Shown: positions 35,726-45,201, counted from the stretch's first letter. The stretch: 64,000 nt of DNA from an uncultured Flavobacterium sp. (GCA_943912855.1 CALTVC010000001.1:248001-312000), one strand, 5' to 3'. Numbers and translations are program-made. Notes: generated from the letters alone by a model not told the origin.

Positions 35726-36742
35726 AAACTCTGAACCCTGCCCGAAATTACTTTCTATGTAAATTTTTTCGTCGTGCGCTTCTATGATGTGCTTTACTAT
35801 GGCTAAGCCAAGACCTGAACCACCTTCGGTACGGGCACCGCTTTTGTCTACACGATAAAAACGTTCAAACAGGCGTGGTATGTGTTTTTGCTCAATACCC
35901 TCACCGTTGTCTTTTACCCTAATGATAACCTTATTATTTACCAGGTCTTCTATGCTAATCTCAGTAGTACCATCTTCACGACCGTACTTTATAGAGTTCA
36001 TAACCAGGTTGGTTACAACCTGCTGTACCTTATCCTGATCGGCATACACCATTATGGGTTTAATGTATTTCATGTCAAACATCAGGATGATGTTTTTACT
36101 GTCGGCTTTCATTTCCAACAGGTCGAATACATTTTGGATAAGCTCTACAATATTGAAACGGGTATAGTTCAGGTTAAGGTCGCCCACCTCCATTTTGGTA
36201 ATCATGTCCAGATCCTGTACTATGTATATAAGGCGTTCCACACCTTTTTCGGCACGTTGCAGGTATTTTTTACGGAGTGATTTGTCGTTCATGGCGCCGT
36301 CCAGCAGGGTAAGCAGGTAGCCCTGAACAGTAAATAGCGGGGTTTTTAGCTCATGCGATACATTACCTAAAAACTCCCGCCTGTATTCTTCCTGAACCTT
36401 AAGGGTTTCTATTTCTATTTTTTTGTCGCGGGCAAATTTTTCCAGTTCGCGGGTAAGGGTAGCCATATCTGTCATTACCGGCTTACTGCGCATGGGGCTT
36501 GCCTCCAGCAATGCTATATCGTCGTAAATCCTTTTTACCCTGCGGTAAATAAAATGTTCTACGCGGTATTGCAGTACAAAAAACGAAAACACAAATAAGG
36601 AGAGTGAAAACAAGACTATAAAAAGCCAGTAAACGGTATACATAAAATACAACAATGCCGTAAGCATGGTTGCTGAAAATAACGCTATGTAAGAAGCCGA
36701 TTTTACGGCAAACCTATATGACTTTTTAAATTTTATATTCAC
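35699..36742 (-). CDS. PhoR-type sensor histidine kinase
   Basis: A 347-residue kinase with two N-terminal membrane helices (about 15-35 and 38-55) and almost no periplasmic domain. Phospho-acceptor His in NVSHELKTPLFTVQGYL, ATPase boxes NLVMNSIKYGRED, RVKDNGEGI and GGSGLGLAIVKH. The short N-terminus is PhoR-like; phosphate sensing is inferred from the partner and the neighbouring genes. It overlaps its partner by one base, and its C-terminal 27 bp overlap the convergent glycosyltransferase gene. Confidence 0.93.
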   Translation of the reverse strand: MNIKFKKSYRFAVKSASYIALFSATMLTALLYFMYTVYWLFIVLFSLSLFVFSFFVLQYRVEHFIYRRVKRIYDDIALLEASPMRSKPVMTDMATLTRELEKFARDKKIEIETLKVQEEYRREFLGNVSHELKTPLFTVQGYLLTLLDGAMNDKSLRKKYLQRAEKGVERLIYIVQDLDMITKMEVGDLNLNYTRFNIVELIQNVFDLLEMKADSKNIILMFDMKYIKPIMVYADQDKVQQVVTNLVMNSIKYGREDGTTEISIEDLVNNKVIIRVKDNGEGIEQKHIPRLFERFYRVDKSGARTEGGSGLGLAIVKHIIEAHDEKIYIESNFGQGSEFSFTLEKAK

Positions 36743-37425
36743 TAAACTTCTAGCTTGTAGCCTACTCCTTTTATGGTTTTAAATATTTCGTCGCCTATTT
36801 TTTCGCGAAGCTTACGTATGTGTACGTCTATGGTACGTCCGCCCACAACAACCTCGTTACCCCACACTTTATCCAGAATTTCTTCCCTCTTAAACACCTT
36901 GCCCGGTTTAGAAGCCAGCAGGTAAAAAAGTTCAAATTCCTTACGCGGAAGTATTACCTCGCGGTCGTCTATTACAATTTTATATTCTTCGCGGTTAATT
37001 TCTATGTTACCCACACGAAGTACATCTTCTTTATTCTCATCTTCTTTAAGCCTTCTTAGCAGTGCCTTAACCTTGCTTACAAGCAATTTTGGTTTTATTG
37101 GCTTGGCTATGTAGTCATCTGCCCCGGCATCAAACCCTGCCACCTGCGAATAGTCTTCGCTACGTGCCGTAAGGAAAGTGATAATAACATTAGAAAGCTC
37201 TGGTATCTTCCTTATGTTCTCTACCGCCTCCATGCCGTCCATTTCGGGCATCATCACATCAATAATAATGAGGTGGGGCATTTCCTTTTTAGCCTTGGAT
37301 ACGGCCTCTCTGCCGTTTACCGCCGTAACAATCTGGTAGCCTTCCTGAGCCAGGTTATACCCCACAATTTCAAGGATATCCTGCTCGTCGTCGACTAACA
37401 AAATCTTAATGTCTTTCTTCTTCAT
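36742..37425 (-). CDS. PhoB-type response regulator
   Basis: A 227-residue OmpR/PhoB regulator: receiver domain (1-125) with LLVDDEQDI, phospho-acceptor Asp in IIIDVMMPEMDG near 55, FDAGADDYIAKPIKP, and a winged-helix domain (about 135-227) with FELFYLLASKPGKVF and GGRTIDVHIRKLR. Divergent from the TonB-dependent receptor, so the gap 37426-37608 could carry its site. PhoB-like identity is by similarity; the phosphate link is inference. Confidence 0.93.
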   Translation of the reverse strand: MKKKDIKILLVDDEQDILEIVGYNLAQEGYQIVTAVNGREAVSKAKKEMPHLIIIDVMMPEMDGMEAVENIRKIPELSNVIITFLTARSEDYSQVAGFDAGADDYIAKPIKPKLLVSKVKALLRRLKEDENKEDVLRVGNIEINREEYKIVIDDREVILPRKEFELFYLLASKPGKVFKREEILDKVWGNEVVVGGRTIDVHIRKLREKIGDEIFKTIKGVGYKLEV

Positions 37426-37488
37426 TTTTGACGCTATATGAATGTTTAGCGGGGTAAAGGTAAAGATAATAAAAAACGATAAAAGAGT

Positions 37489-37521
37489 GTTAACGGTAAT
37501 TTAATCTGTTAACAATTTAAT
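37489..37521. promoter_or_regulatory. repeated GTTAAC/AATTTAAT motifs between PhoB-type gene and receptor gene
   Basis: GTTAAC occurs at 37489-37494 and 37508-37513, and AATTTAAT at 37498-37505 and 37514-37521. Such paired motifs upstream of a divergent receptor gene could be a regulator site. Spacings (19 and 16 bp) do not fit the 11-bp Pho box of enterobacteria. Confidence 0.35.
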
Positions 37522-37608
37522 AAACAATAGTAAATCCAAACCTAACGATTATCTAACATTAGGTTTAATACCTCAAAGCATCTTTGCACCGGATTTAAAC
37601 AACACGAA

Positions 37609-40380
37609 ATGAAACTTAAACTATTAGTACTAACGCTGTTTACCTTTGTAATGGGATTTGCCCAGCAGAAAGCCACCATTACAGGTATTGTTTCTGACAA
37701 AGACATGAATAGCGAACCCCTTCCTTTTGCAAGCATAACCGTAAAAGGAACACCAAACTCTACAAACACAGACGAAAACGGAGCCTACACCCTTAAGGTA
37801 GATGCCGGCACACACGTGCTTGTTTTTTCGTTTTTAGGGTACGAAACCAAAGAACAAACCATAACCATAGCTGCAGGCGAAACCAAAACGGTTAGCGAAA
37901 CCATAGGTTCTACCAGCGTACAACTACAAGACGTGGTTATAGAGCAGCAGGTGAACCGCCAAAAAGAAAGCACACTGTTACTACAGCAAAAAAACGCTGT
38001 AGAGATAAAACAGAACATAGGCGCGCAGGAACTTAGCCGTAAAGGTGTGGGCGATGTAGCTACAGCGGTTACAAAAACAAGTGGTATTACACGCCAGGAA
38101 GGTAGCGGAAACATTTTTGTACGTGGCCTTGGCGACCGTTACAACTCTACTACAATGAACGGACTGCCTATTCCAAGTAACAACGTGGACAGGAAAAACA
38201 TTTCGCTTGAAATTTTCCCTACGCAGATTGTAGAATACATTTCTATAGACAAGGCGTTTATGAGTAAACTGTATGGTGACTTTGCCGGCGGTAACGTAGA
38301 CATTATTTCTAAAGACTACAAAGGCAAAGGTTTCTTCAGGGTAGACTTAGGCTCTAACATTAATACCAATGCCATTTCTGACGACAACTTTAAACTGTCT
38401 GACAATTCGGGCTATTTCGGGATGAAAAACATAAGCAAACCGGCTAACCCGCTTAGGCAGTACAGCTACAACTCGCTTGCGCTTAAAAGCCAGAATCCTT
38501 ATGCCGGTTCTATAGGCGTATCGGGAGGTAACAGCTACGATGTAGGCAAGGAAGGAAAAATCAACTTTTTTGGTACAGCATCTTTTGCTAACGAATATGC
38601 CAGCATTAAAGATGGTAAATCATGGGGGGATATTAACGGACAAGGCGTAGCCAACAAACGCTACGACGACTACCGCACTTATAACTACAACACTAACACT
38701 ACCGCAATGGCTAACGTAGGCTATAAGGTAGATGCTAACAACAAAATTAACTTTAACTCGCTTTACATAAACACCAGCAACAACAGAACTGAAGAGTACA
38801 GAGGTTATGGTGCCGACTTTGCCGAAGACGGGCGCGGACTTATTATAAGGAACAAATACCAAAAGACTGACCTGTATATAAACCAGCTTCTTGGTCAGCA
38901 TAAATTTGGCGAAAGGACTCAACTTAACTGGGGTGCCTCTTACAACAAAGTAAAAGACCACATGCCGGACAGGATGCAGAATAAGTACCATCAGGAAATA
39001 GATGCTAACGGCAATCCTATCGGTTACACCATCCGTTCTATCAGTAACCCGGACAACCACCGTTACTTCCAGGATTTGGACGAAAACGAATATACCGCCA
39101 ATGCTACTGTTGATTACAAATTCAGCAAAGGCGAAAACGACGATTACAAAGGTAAACTTACCGCAGGTTACAGTGGGAGGATGAAAAAACGTGAACTGAC
39201 TGCAATTCAGTACAACTTTAAAACCACAGGTCTTACCAACTCATCTACACTTGTAGACCCGTATAATGCAGACCAGTTCTTTAACCAGGCTAACTTTGAT
39301 GCAGGTTACTTCGCCATGTCTACACTACGTGGTACTGCCGAAGCTCCAAGAGCACTAAACCCTCAGTTTTACAATGGTGACCTTAACATACACGCGGCAC
39401 TTGTAAATGTAGAGTACAACTTTAGCGAAAAACTTACCGCTGTTGTAGGATTCAGGTTTGAGTCGATTACCCAGAAAATGGATTATGACACTTACGTAAA
39501 CGGTAGCGGAGATTCTGAAATTAAGAAAACTCCGTTCCTGCCAAGCGTTATCCTTAAATACTCACTTACAGACAAGCAAAACCTTAGGTTTGCAGCCAGC
39601 AAAACCTACACTCTGCCTCAGTTTAAAGAAAACGTACCGTTTGCTTACGAAGAAGTTACTCAATCGTACTACGGTAACCGTTACCTGTACGAATCTGACA
39701 ACTACAATGCCGACATCAAGTGGGAATATTTCCCTAAAAATGACGAGGTAATATCGCTTACGGCTTTTGGTAAATACATTAAAAATCCTATAAACGAGGT
39801 TACCATAGCATCTGCAACTAACGACATCAGCTACGTAAACAGTGGTGATAAAGGTATAGCTACCGGTGCCGAGCTTGAAGTACGTAAAGTACTGTGGAGC
39901 ACAGAGGAAGCTAACACACGTAAGCTTACCGCAGGTACAAACATATCGTACCTACACACAGACCAGGATCTGGACAAAGACAAAGTACGCAGGGAAAACC
40001 CGGGCTTTGAGGCAGACTTTACAAACAGCAAAAGCGCCTTTACAGGAGCAAGTAACTGGCTTATTAATGCCGATACGTCTTATATGTACGAATGGAATGA
40101 GAAAAACAACAACATTAACCCTACCCTTGCGTTCAACTACTTCTCTGATCGTATTTTCTCACTGGGAACTACACAGCGTGGTAACCTTGTAGACAAAGGC
40201 GTAGCTACAATGGACTTCATCCTTAAGTCTAAAATAAAAGACCTGGGCATCAGTTTTGCTGCAAAAAACCTACTTGACCCTACCTTCCGTCGTGTGCAGG
40301 AAAACAACAGCGGCAACGTAGAAGCACTTAGGTACAAAAAAGGTATGTTCTTCAGCCTGAGCGTTAACTACCAGTTTTAA
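37609..40380 (+). CDS. TonB-dependent outer-membrane receptor
   Basis: A 923-residue receptor with signal peptide (1-20, ending GFAQ), a carboxypeptidase-regulatory-like domain (about 22-105, ITGIVSDKDMNSEPLPFASI), a plug (about 120-235, with GNIFVRGLGDRYNSTTMNGL and LYGDFAGGNVDIIS) and a 22-strand-type barrel to the C-terminal KGMFFSLSVNYQF. It imports a substrate across the outer membrane using TonB energy. The substrate is unknown; location next to the PhoR/PhoB-type pair suggests phosphate-related uptake (inference). A CATCTTTG sequence near 37579, one mismatch from the -7 consensus, lies upstream. Confidence 0.93.
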   Translation: MKLKLLVLTLFTFVMGFAQQKATITGIVSDKDMNSEPLPFASITVKGTPNSTNTDENGAYTLKVDAGTHVLVFSFLGYETKEQTITIAAGETKTVSETIGSTSVQLQDVVIEQQVNRQKESTLLLQQKNAVEIKQNIGAQELSRKGVGDVATAVTKTSGITRQEGSGNIFVRGLGDRYNSTTMNGLPIPSNNVDRKNISLEIFPTQIVEYISIDKAFMSKLYGDFAGGNVDIISKDYKGKGFFRVDLGSNINTNAISDDNFKLSDNSGYFGMKNISKPANPLRQYSYNSLALKSQNPYAGSIGVSGGNSYDVGKEGKINFFGTASFANEYASIKDGKSWGDINGQGVANKRYDDYRTYNYNTNTTAMANVGYKVDANNKINFNSLYINTSNNRTEEYRGYGADFAEDGRGLIIRNKYQKTDLYINQLLGQHKFGERTQLNWGASYNKVKDHMPDRMQNKYHQEIDANGNPIGYTIRSISNPDNHRYFQDLDENEYTANATVDYKFSKGENDDYKGKLTAGYSGRMKKRELTAIQYNFKTTGLTNSSTLVDPYNADQFFNQANFDAGYFAMSTLRGTAEAPRALNPQFYNGDLNIHAALVNVEYNFSEKLTAVVGFRFESITQKMDYDTYVNGSGDSEIKKTPFLPSVILKYSLTDKQNLRFAASKTYTLPQFKENVPFAYEEVTQSYYGNRYLYESDNYNADIKWEYFPKNDEVISLTAFGKYIKNPINEVTIASATNDISYVNSGDKGIATGAELEVRKVLWSTEEANTRKLTAGTNISYLHTDQDLDKDKVRRENPGFEADFTNSKSAFTGASNWLINADTSYMYEWNEKNNNINPTLAFNYFSDRIFSLGTTQRGNLVDKGVATMDFILKSKIKDLGISFAAKNLLDPTFRRVQENNSGNVEALRYKKGMFFSLSVNYQF

Positions 40381-40403
40381 TTAAAAACTTTCTTACAATA
40401 CAG

Positions 40404-40430
40404 AGGCTCCGCATTAGCGGGGCCTTTTTC
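40404..40430 (+). terminator. terminator of the receptor gene
   Basis: AGGCTCCGC (40404-40412), ATTA, GCGGGGCCT (40417-40425) with one G-T pair, then T-run. Confidence 0.8.
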
Positions 40431-40580
40431 ATGAATAATCATTTGTAAACATTGGTAACATTACGGTTACACATTGCTTTCAATTACTTAATCAAACCGT
40501 TACACGGGGTTAACCGCAAAAAGAAATTCAGACTAGATATTTGCATCAGAAATTTGAACTATTAAATCTATTAAAAACGT

Positions 40581-41750
40581 ATGAAAACAACACTAAGAAA
40601 CGTATTCGCCCTAACAGTAATGGCTGCTGCTTTTACCGCTTGTAGCGATGACGACAAAAAAGCATCATCATCTTTCGAACTTATCCCATCTGCATTTGAA
40701 GGCGATATCGAAGACGGTGAAGTAGTACTTGACGCTAACACAACTTACAAACTTGTAGGTCCGCTTGTAGTACACACAGGAGCTACTCTTACAATACCTG
40801 CAGGTACTGTAATTGAGGGTGTAGGTGGTACCGGTGCTTACATTGCAGTAGAGCAAGGTGCTAAAATAAACGTAAACGGTACAGAAGCAAAACCTGTTAT
40901 CATGACCAGCGGTAACACTACTAAAAACGGTGGTGACTGGGGTGGTCTTGTAATTTGTGGTAAAGCTCCTATAAACAGGGGTACTGTAACTGCTCAGGCT
41001 GAAGTTTCAGGACTTACTTACGGTGGTACTGTAACTAACGACAATTCTGGTGTAATCAGGTTCCTAAGAATAGAGTACGCTGGTGCTACTTACAGTGCTG
41101 ACAAAGAATTTAACGGTCTTTCTTTCTTCGGAGTAGGTAACGGTACTGTAGTAGAAAACGTACAGGCTTTCCATGGTTCTGATGACGGTTTCGAATTCTT
41201 CGGTGGTACAGTAAACACTAAAAACCTTGTATCTTTCGGTAACGAAGACGATCAGTTTGACTGGACTGAAGGTTGGTCTGGTACTAACGAAAACTGGTAT
41301 GCTAAACTTTCTTTCGGTAAAGGTAACCGTGGTATAGAGGCAGACAACTATGAGTTTGGTTACGCAAACACACCTATCTCTAACCCTACAATCAAGAACA
41401 TGACTCTTGTAGGTCCTGGTAGTGCTGCAGACGGAACTAACTTTGCAGAAAACAGTGCTCTTAAACTGCGCAGGGGTACTTACGGTAGCTTTGACAACAT
41501 AGTTGTAGCTAACTGGAAAGTAGGTTTTGACGTAGAGAACGACGAAACTATTGCTGCTGTTCCATCTAAACTTAAAGGTAGCAACGTACTTTTCGCTTCA
41601 GATGTGCCTGCTGAAACTAAAGGTAAAAAGACAGACGGTACTACTGCTGACGTTGCAGGTGTTGTAACTTCTAAATCAGCTACTGCTACAGGTGCTGGTG
41701 CTGGTGTTGCTAAGCCAACTTGGGCTAACAACTGGACAACTGGTCTATAA
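40581..41750 (+). CDS. surface lipoprotein with beta-helix-like repeats
   Basis: A 389-residue lipoprotein. The signal peptide ends AAAFTAC, and the mature protein begins CSDDDKK. In Flavobacteriia the S-D/E-D/E run after the lipid cysteine is a lipoprotein export signal that moves the protein to the cell surface. The rest is a repeated beta-rich fold (NTTYKLVGPLVVHTGATLTI, GAYIAVEQGAKINVNG, FHGSDDGFEFFGGTVNTKNL), probably a right-handed beta-helix. It follows the TonB receptor, and codon use (GGT, ACT, GCT) is that of a highly expressed gene. Function unknown; capture of substrate for the receptor is an inference. Confidence 0.85.
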   Translation: MKTTLRNVFALTVMAAAFTACSDDDKKASSSFELIPSAFEGDIEDGEVVLDANTTYKLVGPLVVHTGATLTIPAGTVIEGVGGTGAYIAVEQGAKINVNGTEAKPVIMTSGNTTKNGGDWGGLVICGKAPINRGTVTAQAEVSGLTYGGTVTNDNSGVIRFLRIEYAGATYSADKEFNGLSFFGVGNGTVVENVQAFHGSDDGFEFFGGTVNTKNLVSFGNEDDQFDWTEGWSGTNENWYAKLSFGKGNRGIEADNYEFGYANTPISNPTIKNMTLVGPGSAADGTNFAENSALKLRRGTYGSFDNIVVANWKVGFDVENDETIAAVPSKLKGSNVLFASDVPAETKGKKTDGTTADVAGVVTSKSATATGAGAGVAKPTWANNWTTGL

Positions 41751-41775
41751 TCAAAGAAACTCTTTGAAACTTTAT

Positions 41776-41806
41776 AAAAAGGCTGCCATTGGCAGCCTTT
41801 TTCTTT
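41776..41806 (+). terminator. terminator of the surface lipoprotein gene
   Basis: AAAAAGGCTGCC (41776-41787), ATT, GGCAGCCTTTTT (41791-41802), then TCTTTT. Confidence 0.9.
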
Positions 41807-41954
41807 TACAATCACATCGTTTTAACAAAAATAACCACAATAATACTTGATGAAAACGTTAAAAAAACTGCTAAATATTTAATATTTTTTCATAACAAAA
41901 TTTGGTACGGTATTTGAAAATAATTTTATACATTTACCACAAGATTTATGGCGT

Positions 41955-42290
41955 ATGAAGAAATATTACTTTTATATCACTGTGTTCCTGTTTACTTTAT
42001 TTTCGCTGGCCGTGAGCGCCCAGGAAAACAAGTCAGGTAGTTCTGCTGGCAAAGGCCCGATAGAAGGACTTAACATTTACCCAAATCCGGTAAGTGGTGG
42101 TAAGTTGTATATTACTTCTAAAACAGGCCAGACCAAAGACGTAGAAATATTCGACGTGCTTGGAAAACGCATACTTGTAGCTTCCATAAGTGGCAAGGAA
42201 CTTAACATTTCAGACCTTACTCCGGGTGTTTACATCATAAAAGTAAAGGAAGGCGAAGCATCAGAAACCAGAAAACTGATTGTTAAGTAA
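41955..42290 (+). CDS. minimal T9SS type A sorting-domain protein
   Basis: A 111-residue protein with a signal peptide (1-22, ending AVSAQ), a 14-residue Gly/Ser/Lys linker, and then a complete T9SS type A sorting domain (about 37-111): GLNIYPNPVSGGKLYITS, VEIFDVLGKRIL, LTPGVYIIKVKEG, TRKLIVK. There is no cargo domain. It may be a sorting-domain remnant of a lost protein, a competitor for the T9SS, or a small surface protein. It lies between the surface lipoprotein and a larger T9SS protein whose sorting domain is similar. Confidence 0.93.
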   Translation: MKKYYFYITVFLFTLFSLAVSAQENKSGSSAGKGPIEGLNIYPNPVSGGKLYITSKTGQTKDVEIFDVLGKRILVASISGKELNISDLTPGVYIIKVKEGEASETRKLIVK

Positions 42291-42361
42291 AAAACACGCG
42301 TTTTCCTGCTAAATTAATCATAATTTTACCCAAGAAAATTTTTATATTTTTCTTATGTTCA

Positions 42362-42369
42362 TATCTTTG
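42362..42369 (+). promoter_or_regulatory. -7 element of the 580-residue T9SS protein
   Basis: TATCTTTG, exact. Start near 42376, about 20 nt before the ATG at 42396. Confidence 0.6.
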
Positions 42370-42395
42370 TTGTTAGATTAATAACAAATTTGAAC

Positions 42396-44132
42396 ATGAA
42401 AAAACTTTACACTCTATCACTAATCCTGCTAGGGTTTGTGGCGGCTACCGCACAGACTATTTACACGGAAGGTTTTGGTACACCACCAAGCGGTAACCCT
42501 ACTGCTACTGCCTATACCGGATACGACACTACTACTTCAGGTGTAACATACAGCGGTACAGCTACTGCAAGAACTACATCAGTTTCTTCTGGTTATACCG
42601 GAGCAACAGGAAGCGGAAACATGTACTTTGGTTCCACTCAGACATTTGAAATAGCTGGTCTTAACACTGCTGCTTATAACACTGCCGATCTTACACTTTC
42701 ATTCGGACAACTACAACAAAATGCTTCTGAAACTACTTCTGAAAACCTTAAACTGGAAGTTAGTACAGACGGCACAAGCTACAGCCAGATAGCGTATACA
42801 AGAACTGCTCCTACAGGATGGTCTCTTGTAACAGTTAGTGGTGGCATACCTGCTACAGCTAACCTGCGCATCCGTTTTACACAAACAAGCACTATACAGT
42901 ACAGGCTTGATGACATAAAACTTGCAGCTGTTTCTTCTTCTTGTACACTTGCACTTCAAGCTGCTACAACAAGCTGTGAAACTTCTACACTAAGCACTAC
43001 AGATACATTTACTGTAACAATTCCTTACACTGGTGGTGGGAACGCTACATATAACGTTGCAACTACCGCAGGTACTGTAACCAGCACTCCTACAGCTACA
43101 GCCGAAGGTAACATTGTTATTACAGGAGTACCTGAAAACACAAATATCACTGTTACAGTAACAGGTGGTACTTGTAACCTTAGCACCAACATAGTAGGTG
43201 TTTACTGCAAGCCTGTTAACGCACTTCCTTTCTACGAAAGCTTTGACTATGCAGCAGGTAGCATCCTTACAAACTCTCAGCTATGGTGGTCTGCTAACTC
43301 TGGTGACGACATCCTTGTTACAGAAGGCAACCTAAGCTACAACGGTCTTGCTGCTTCTCAAGGTAAATCTATAGCTTTTGCCGGAGCAGGTAAAGAAGCT
43401 TACAGCCAATTCACTACACAAACTTCAGGTACTGTATTTACTTCATTCATCTTTAACGTAACAGATCTTACAGCTGTAACTACTGACGGAACTGAAACAT
43501 ACTTTGCAGGTTGGTTAGGCGAAAACAGTAACTCTGCTTACAGAGGCAGGATTTTCCTTAAAAAATCAGGTGACCAATACCTTATAGGTCTTGACGCAAC
43601 TGCTACAACATCTAACTACGCTACTTCTGCTTACAACACTAATAGCCCGGTATTTGTAGTTACTTCTTACGATTTCACTACAGGTGTATTCAACACATGG
43701 ATTAACCCGAACATTGCTACCCTATCTGGCAGCACTGCACCTACACTTAGCGCTACTCTTACCACTCCTGCAGCTAACATTGGAGGATTTATCCTACGTC
43801 AGGATGACGACGCAAAAACTCCTGCAATTGCTTTTGACGAGCTAAGAATAGGTAACACACTTGCTTCAGTAGTACCAACTACAGCAAACGTTGTTACAAA
43901 CGAAATAGACGGCCTTAAAGTATTCCCTAACCCACTAAACGGAAATACACTTAACATTACATCTAACAGCAATGCCGTTAAAGCAGTAGCTATCTATGAT
44001 GTACTTGGTAAGCAGGTATTTACTGGCAGCACTCTAAACAATGCTGTAAACGTAAGCCTTACTACAGGTATTTACATTGTTAAAATTACTGAAGGTAACA
44101 AAACTGCTACAAGGAAACTTGCTGTAAAATAA
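42396..44132 (+). CDS. secreted protein with T9SS type A sorting domain
   Basis: About 578 residues from the ATG at 42396 (a TTG two codons earlier is in frame but unlikely). Signal peptide (1-20, ending VAATAQ), an N-terminal beta-sandwich (about 22-175, SGNMYFGSTQTFEIAGL) that resembles lectin or carbohydrate-binding modules, a Cys-containing Ig-like part, a second LamG-like beta-sandwich (about 280-490), and a sorting domain at about 500-578 (LKVFPNPLNGNTLNITS, AIYDVLGKQVF, TGIYIVKITEG). Cargo function unknown; codon use indicates strong expression. Confidence 0.9.
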   Translation: MKKLYTLSLILLGFVAATAQTIYTEGFGTPPSGNPTATAYTGYDTTTSGVTYSGTATARTTSVSSGYTGATGSGNMYFGSTQTFEIAGLNTAAYNTADLTLSFGQLQQNASETTSENLKLEVSTDGTSYSQIAYTRTAPTGWSLVTVSGGIPATANLRIRFTQTSTIQYRLDDIKLAAVSSSCTLALQAATTSCETSTLSTTDTFTVTIPYTGGGNATYNVATTAGTVTSTPTATAEGNIVITGVPENTNITVTVTGGTCNLSTNIVGVYCKPVNALPFYESFDYAAGSILTNSQLWWSANSGDDILVTEGNLSYNGLAASQGKSIAFAGAGKEAYSQFTTQTSGTVFTSFIFNVTDLTAVTTDGTETYFAGWLGENSNSAYRGRIFLKKSGDQYLIGLDATATTSNYATSAYNTNSPVFVVTSYDFTTGVFNTWINPNIATLSGSTAPTLSATLTTPAANIGGFILRQDDDAKTPAIAFDELRIGNTLASVVPTTANVVTNEIDGLKVFPNPLNGNTLNITSNSNAVKAVAIYDVLGKQVFTGSTLNNAVNVSLTTGIYIVKITEGNKTATRKLAVK

Positions 44133-44152
44133 TTACCTTTTACATTATACTT

Positions 44153-44183
44153 AAAAGCACCGCCGCAAGCGGTGCTTTTTTAT
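44153..44183 (+). terminator. terminator of the 580-residue T9SS protein
   Basis: AAAAGCACCGC (44153-44163), CGCAA, GCGGTGCTTTT (44169-44179), then T-run. Its T-run runs into the next promoter. Confidence 0.9.
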
Positions 44184-44187
44184 TTTG

Positions 44188-44195
44188 TACCTTTG
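44188..44195 (+). promoter_or_regulatory. -7 element of the LuxE-like gene
   Basis: TACCTTTG, exact, only 4-5 bp after the preceding terminator. It overlaps the TTG at 44185, so the true start is downstream. Confidence 0.65.
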
Positions 44196-44211
44196 CCTAA
44201 AACACATTGCC

Positions 44212-45192
44212 TTGGTTACCGCAGCCGACATTTTTACCATATCCTCTAAAAAAGAGTTTGAAAAAATAACCCTTAAGGTTTTCCGACACCAGTACGACAA
44301 TAACGTAGTGTACAGGGATTTTTGCACCTATCTGAAACGCGATAAACTTAACGTTAAGCGAATACAAGACATACCGTTCCTGCCTATACAGTTTTTTAAG
44401 TCGCACGAAGTAGTAAGTACTACTGACACCGTACAGGAAACCTTTACCAGTAGTGGTACTACAGGTGCTATAACCAGCAGGCACCGGGTAACCGACCTGA
44501 GTTATTACGAACAAAGTTTCCGGATGGCTTTTTCGCAGTTCTATGGTAATATAGAAGACTATGCCGTGCTTGCACTCCTCCCTTCTTACCTGGAGCGTGA
44601 AGGTTCATCACTCATATATATGGTAGCCGACCTGATTGAAGGCTCTAACAACCCGGACAGCGGTTTTTATCTCCATAATTACGACGAACTCATAGCAAAG
44701 CTAACCAAGCTTGATAGTGAAGGACAAAATGTACTATTAATAGGCGTTACCTACGCACTGCTTGATTTGGTTGAAAAACAGAACTTCAACCTGAAAAGCA
44801 CTATCATTATGGAAACAGGCGGCATGAAAGGTAAACGCCGTGAAATGATTCGGGAAGAACTACACGAAGTATTGTGCAATGGTTTTGGCGTAAGCAAAAT
44901 CCATTCAGAATACGGCATGACCGAACTGTTATCTCAGGCGTATTCGCTAGGTGATGGTATTTTTGAATGTCCGCCATGGATGGATATCCTGGTTCGAGAT
45001 ACAGAAGACGCGCTTACGTATATAGATTACGGAAAAACAGGTGGTATTAACGTAATTGACCTTGCCAATTATAATTCGTGTTCGTTTATAGCCACACAGG
45101 ATTTAGGCAAAAAATACACCAACCAAAGTTTCGAAGTCCTGGGTCGTTTTGATAACAGCGACATCAGGGGATGCAACCTTATGGTTATGTAG
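44212..45192 (+). CDS. LuxE-like acyl-protein synthetase / acyltransferase
   Basis: About 326 residues from the TTG at 44212. I recognise the LuxE acyl-protein synthetase family (PF04443) by the adenylate-type loop ETFTSSGTTGAITSRH near 80-95, METGGMKGKRREM and SEYGMTELLSQAYS. The family activates fatty acids and forms acyl-enzymes; in Bacteroidota it is often found without lux genes, possibly in lipid or polysaccharide synthesis. A TTG at 44185 is excluded by the overlapping -7 element. Confidence 0.85.
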   Translation: MVTAADIFTISSKKEFEKITLKVFRHQYDNNVVYRDFCTYLKRDKLNVKRIQDIPFLPIQFFKSHEVVSTTDTVQETFTSSGTTGAITSRHRVTDLSYYEQSFRMAFSQFYGNIEDYAVLALLPSYLEREGSSLIYMVADLIEGSNNPDSGFYLHNYDELIAKLTKLDSEGQNVLLIGVTYALLDLVEKQNFNLKSTIIMETGGMKGKRREMIREELHEVLCNGFGVSKIHSEYGMTELLSQAYSLGDGIFECPPWMDILVRDTEDALTYIDYGKTGGINVIDLANYNSCSFIATQDLGKKYTNQSFEVLGRFDNSDIRGCNLMVM

Positions 45193-45201
45193 ATTTTTTT
45201 T

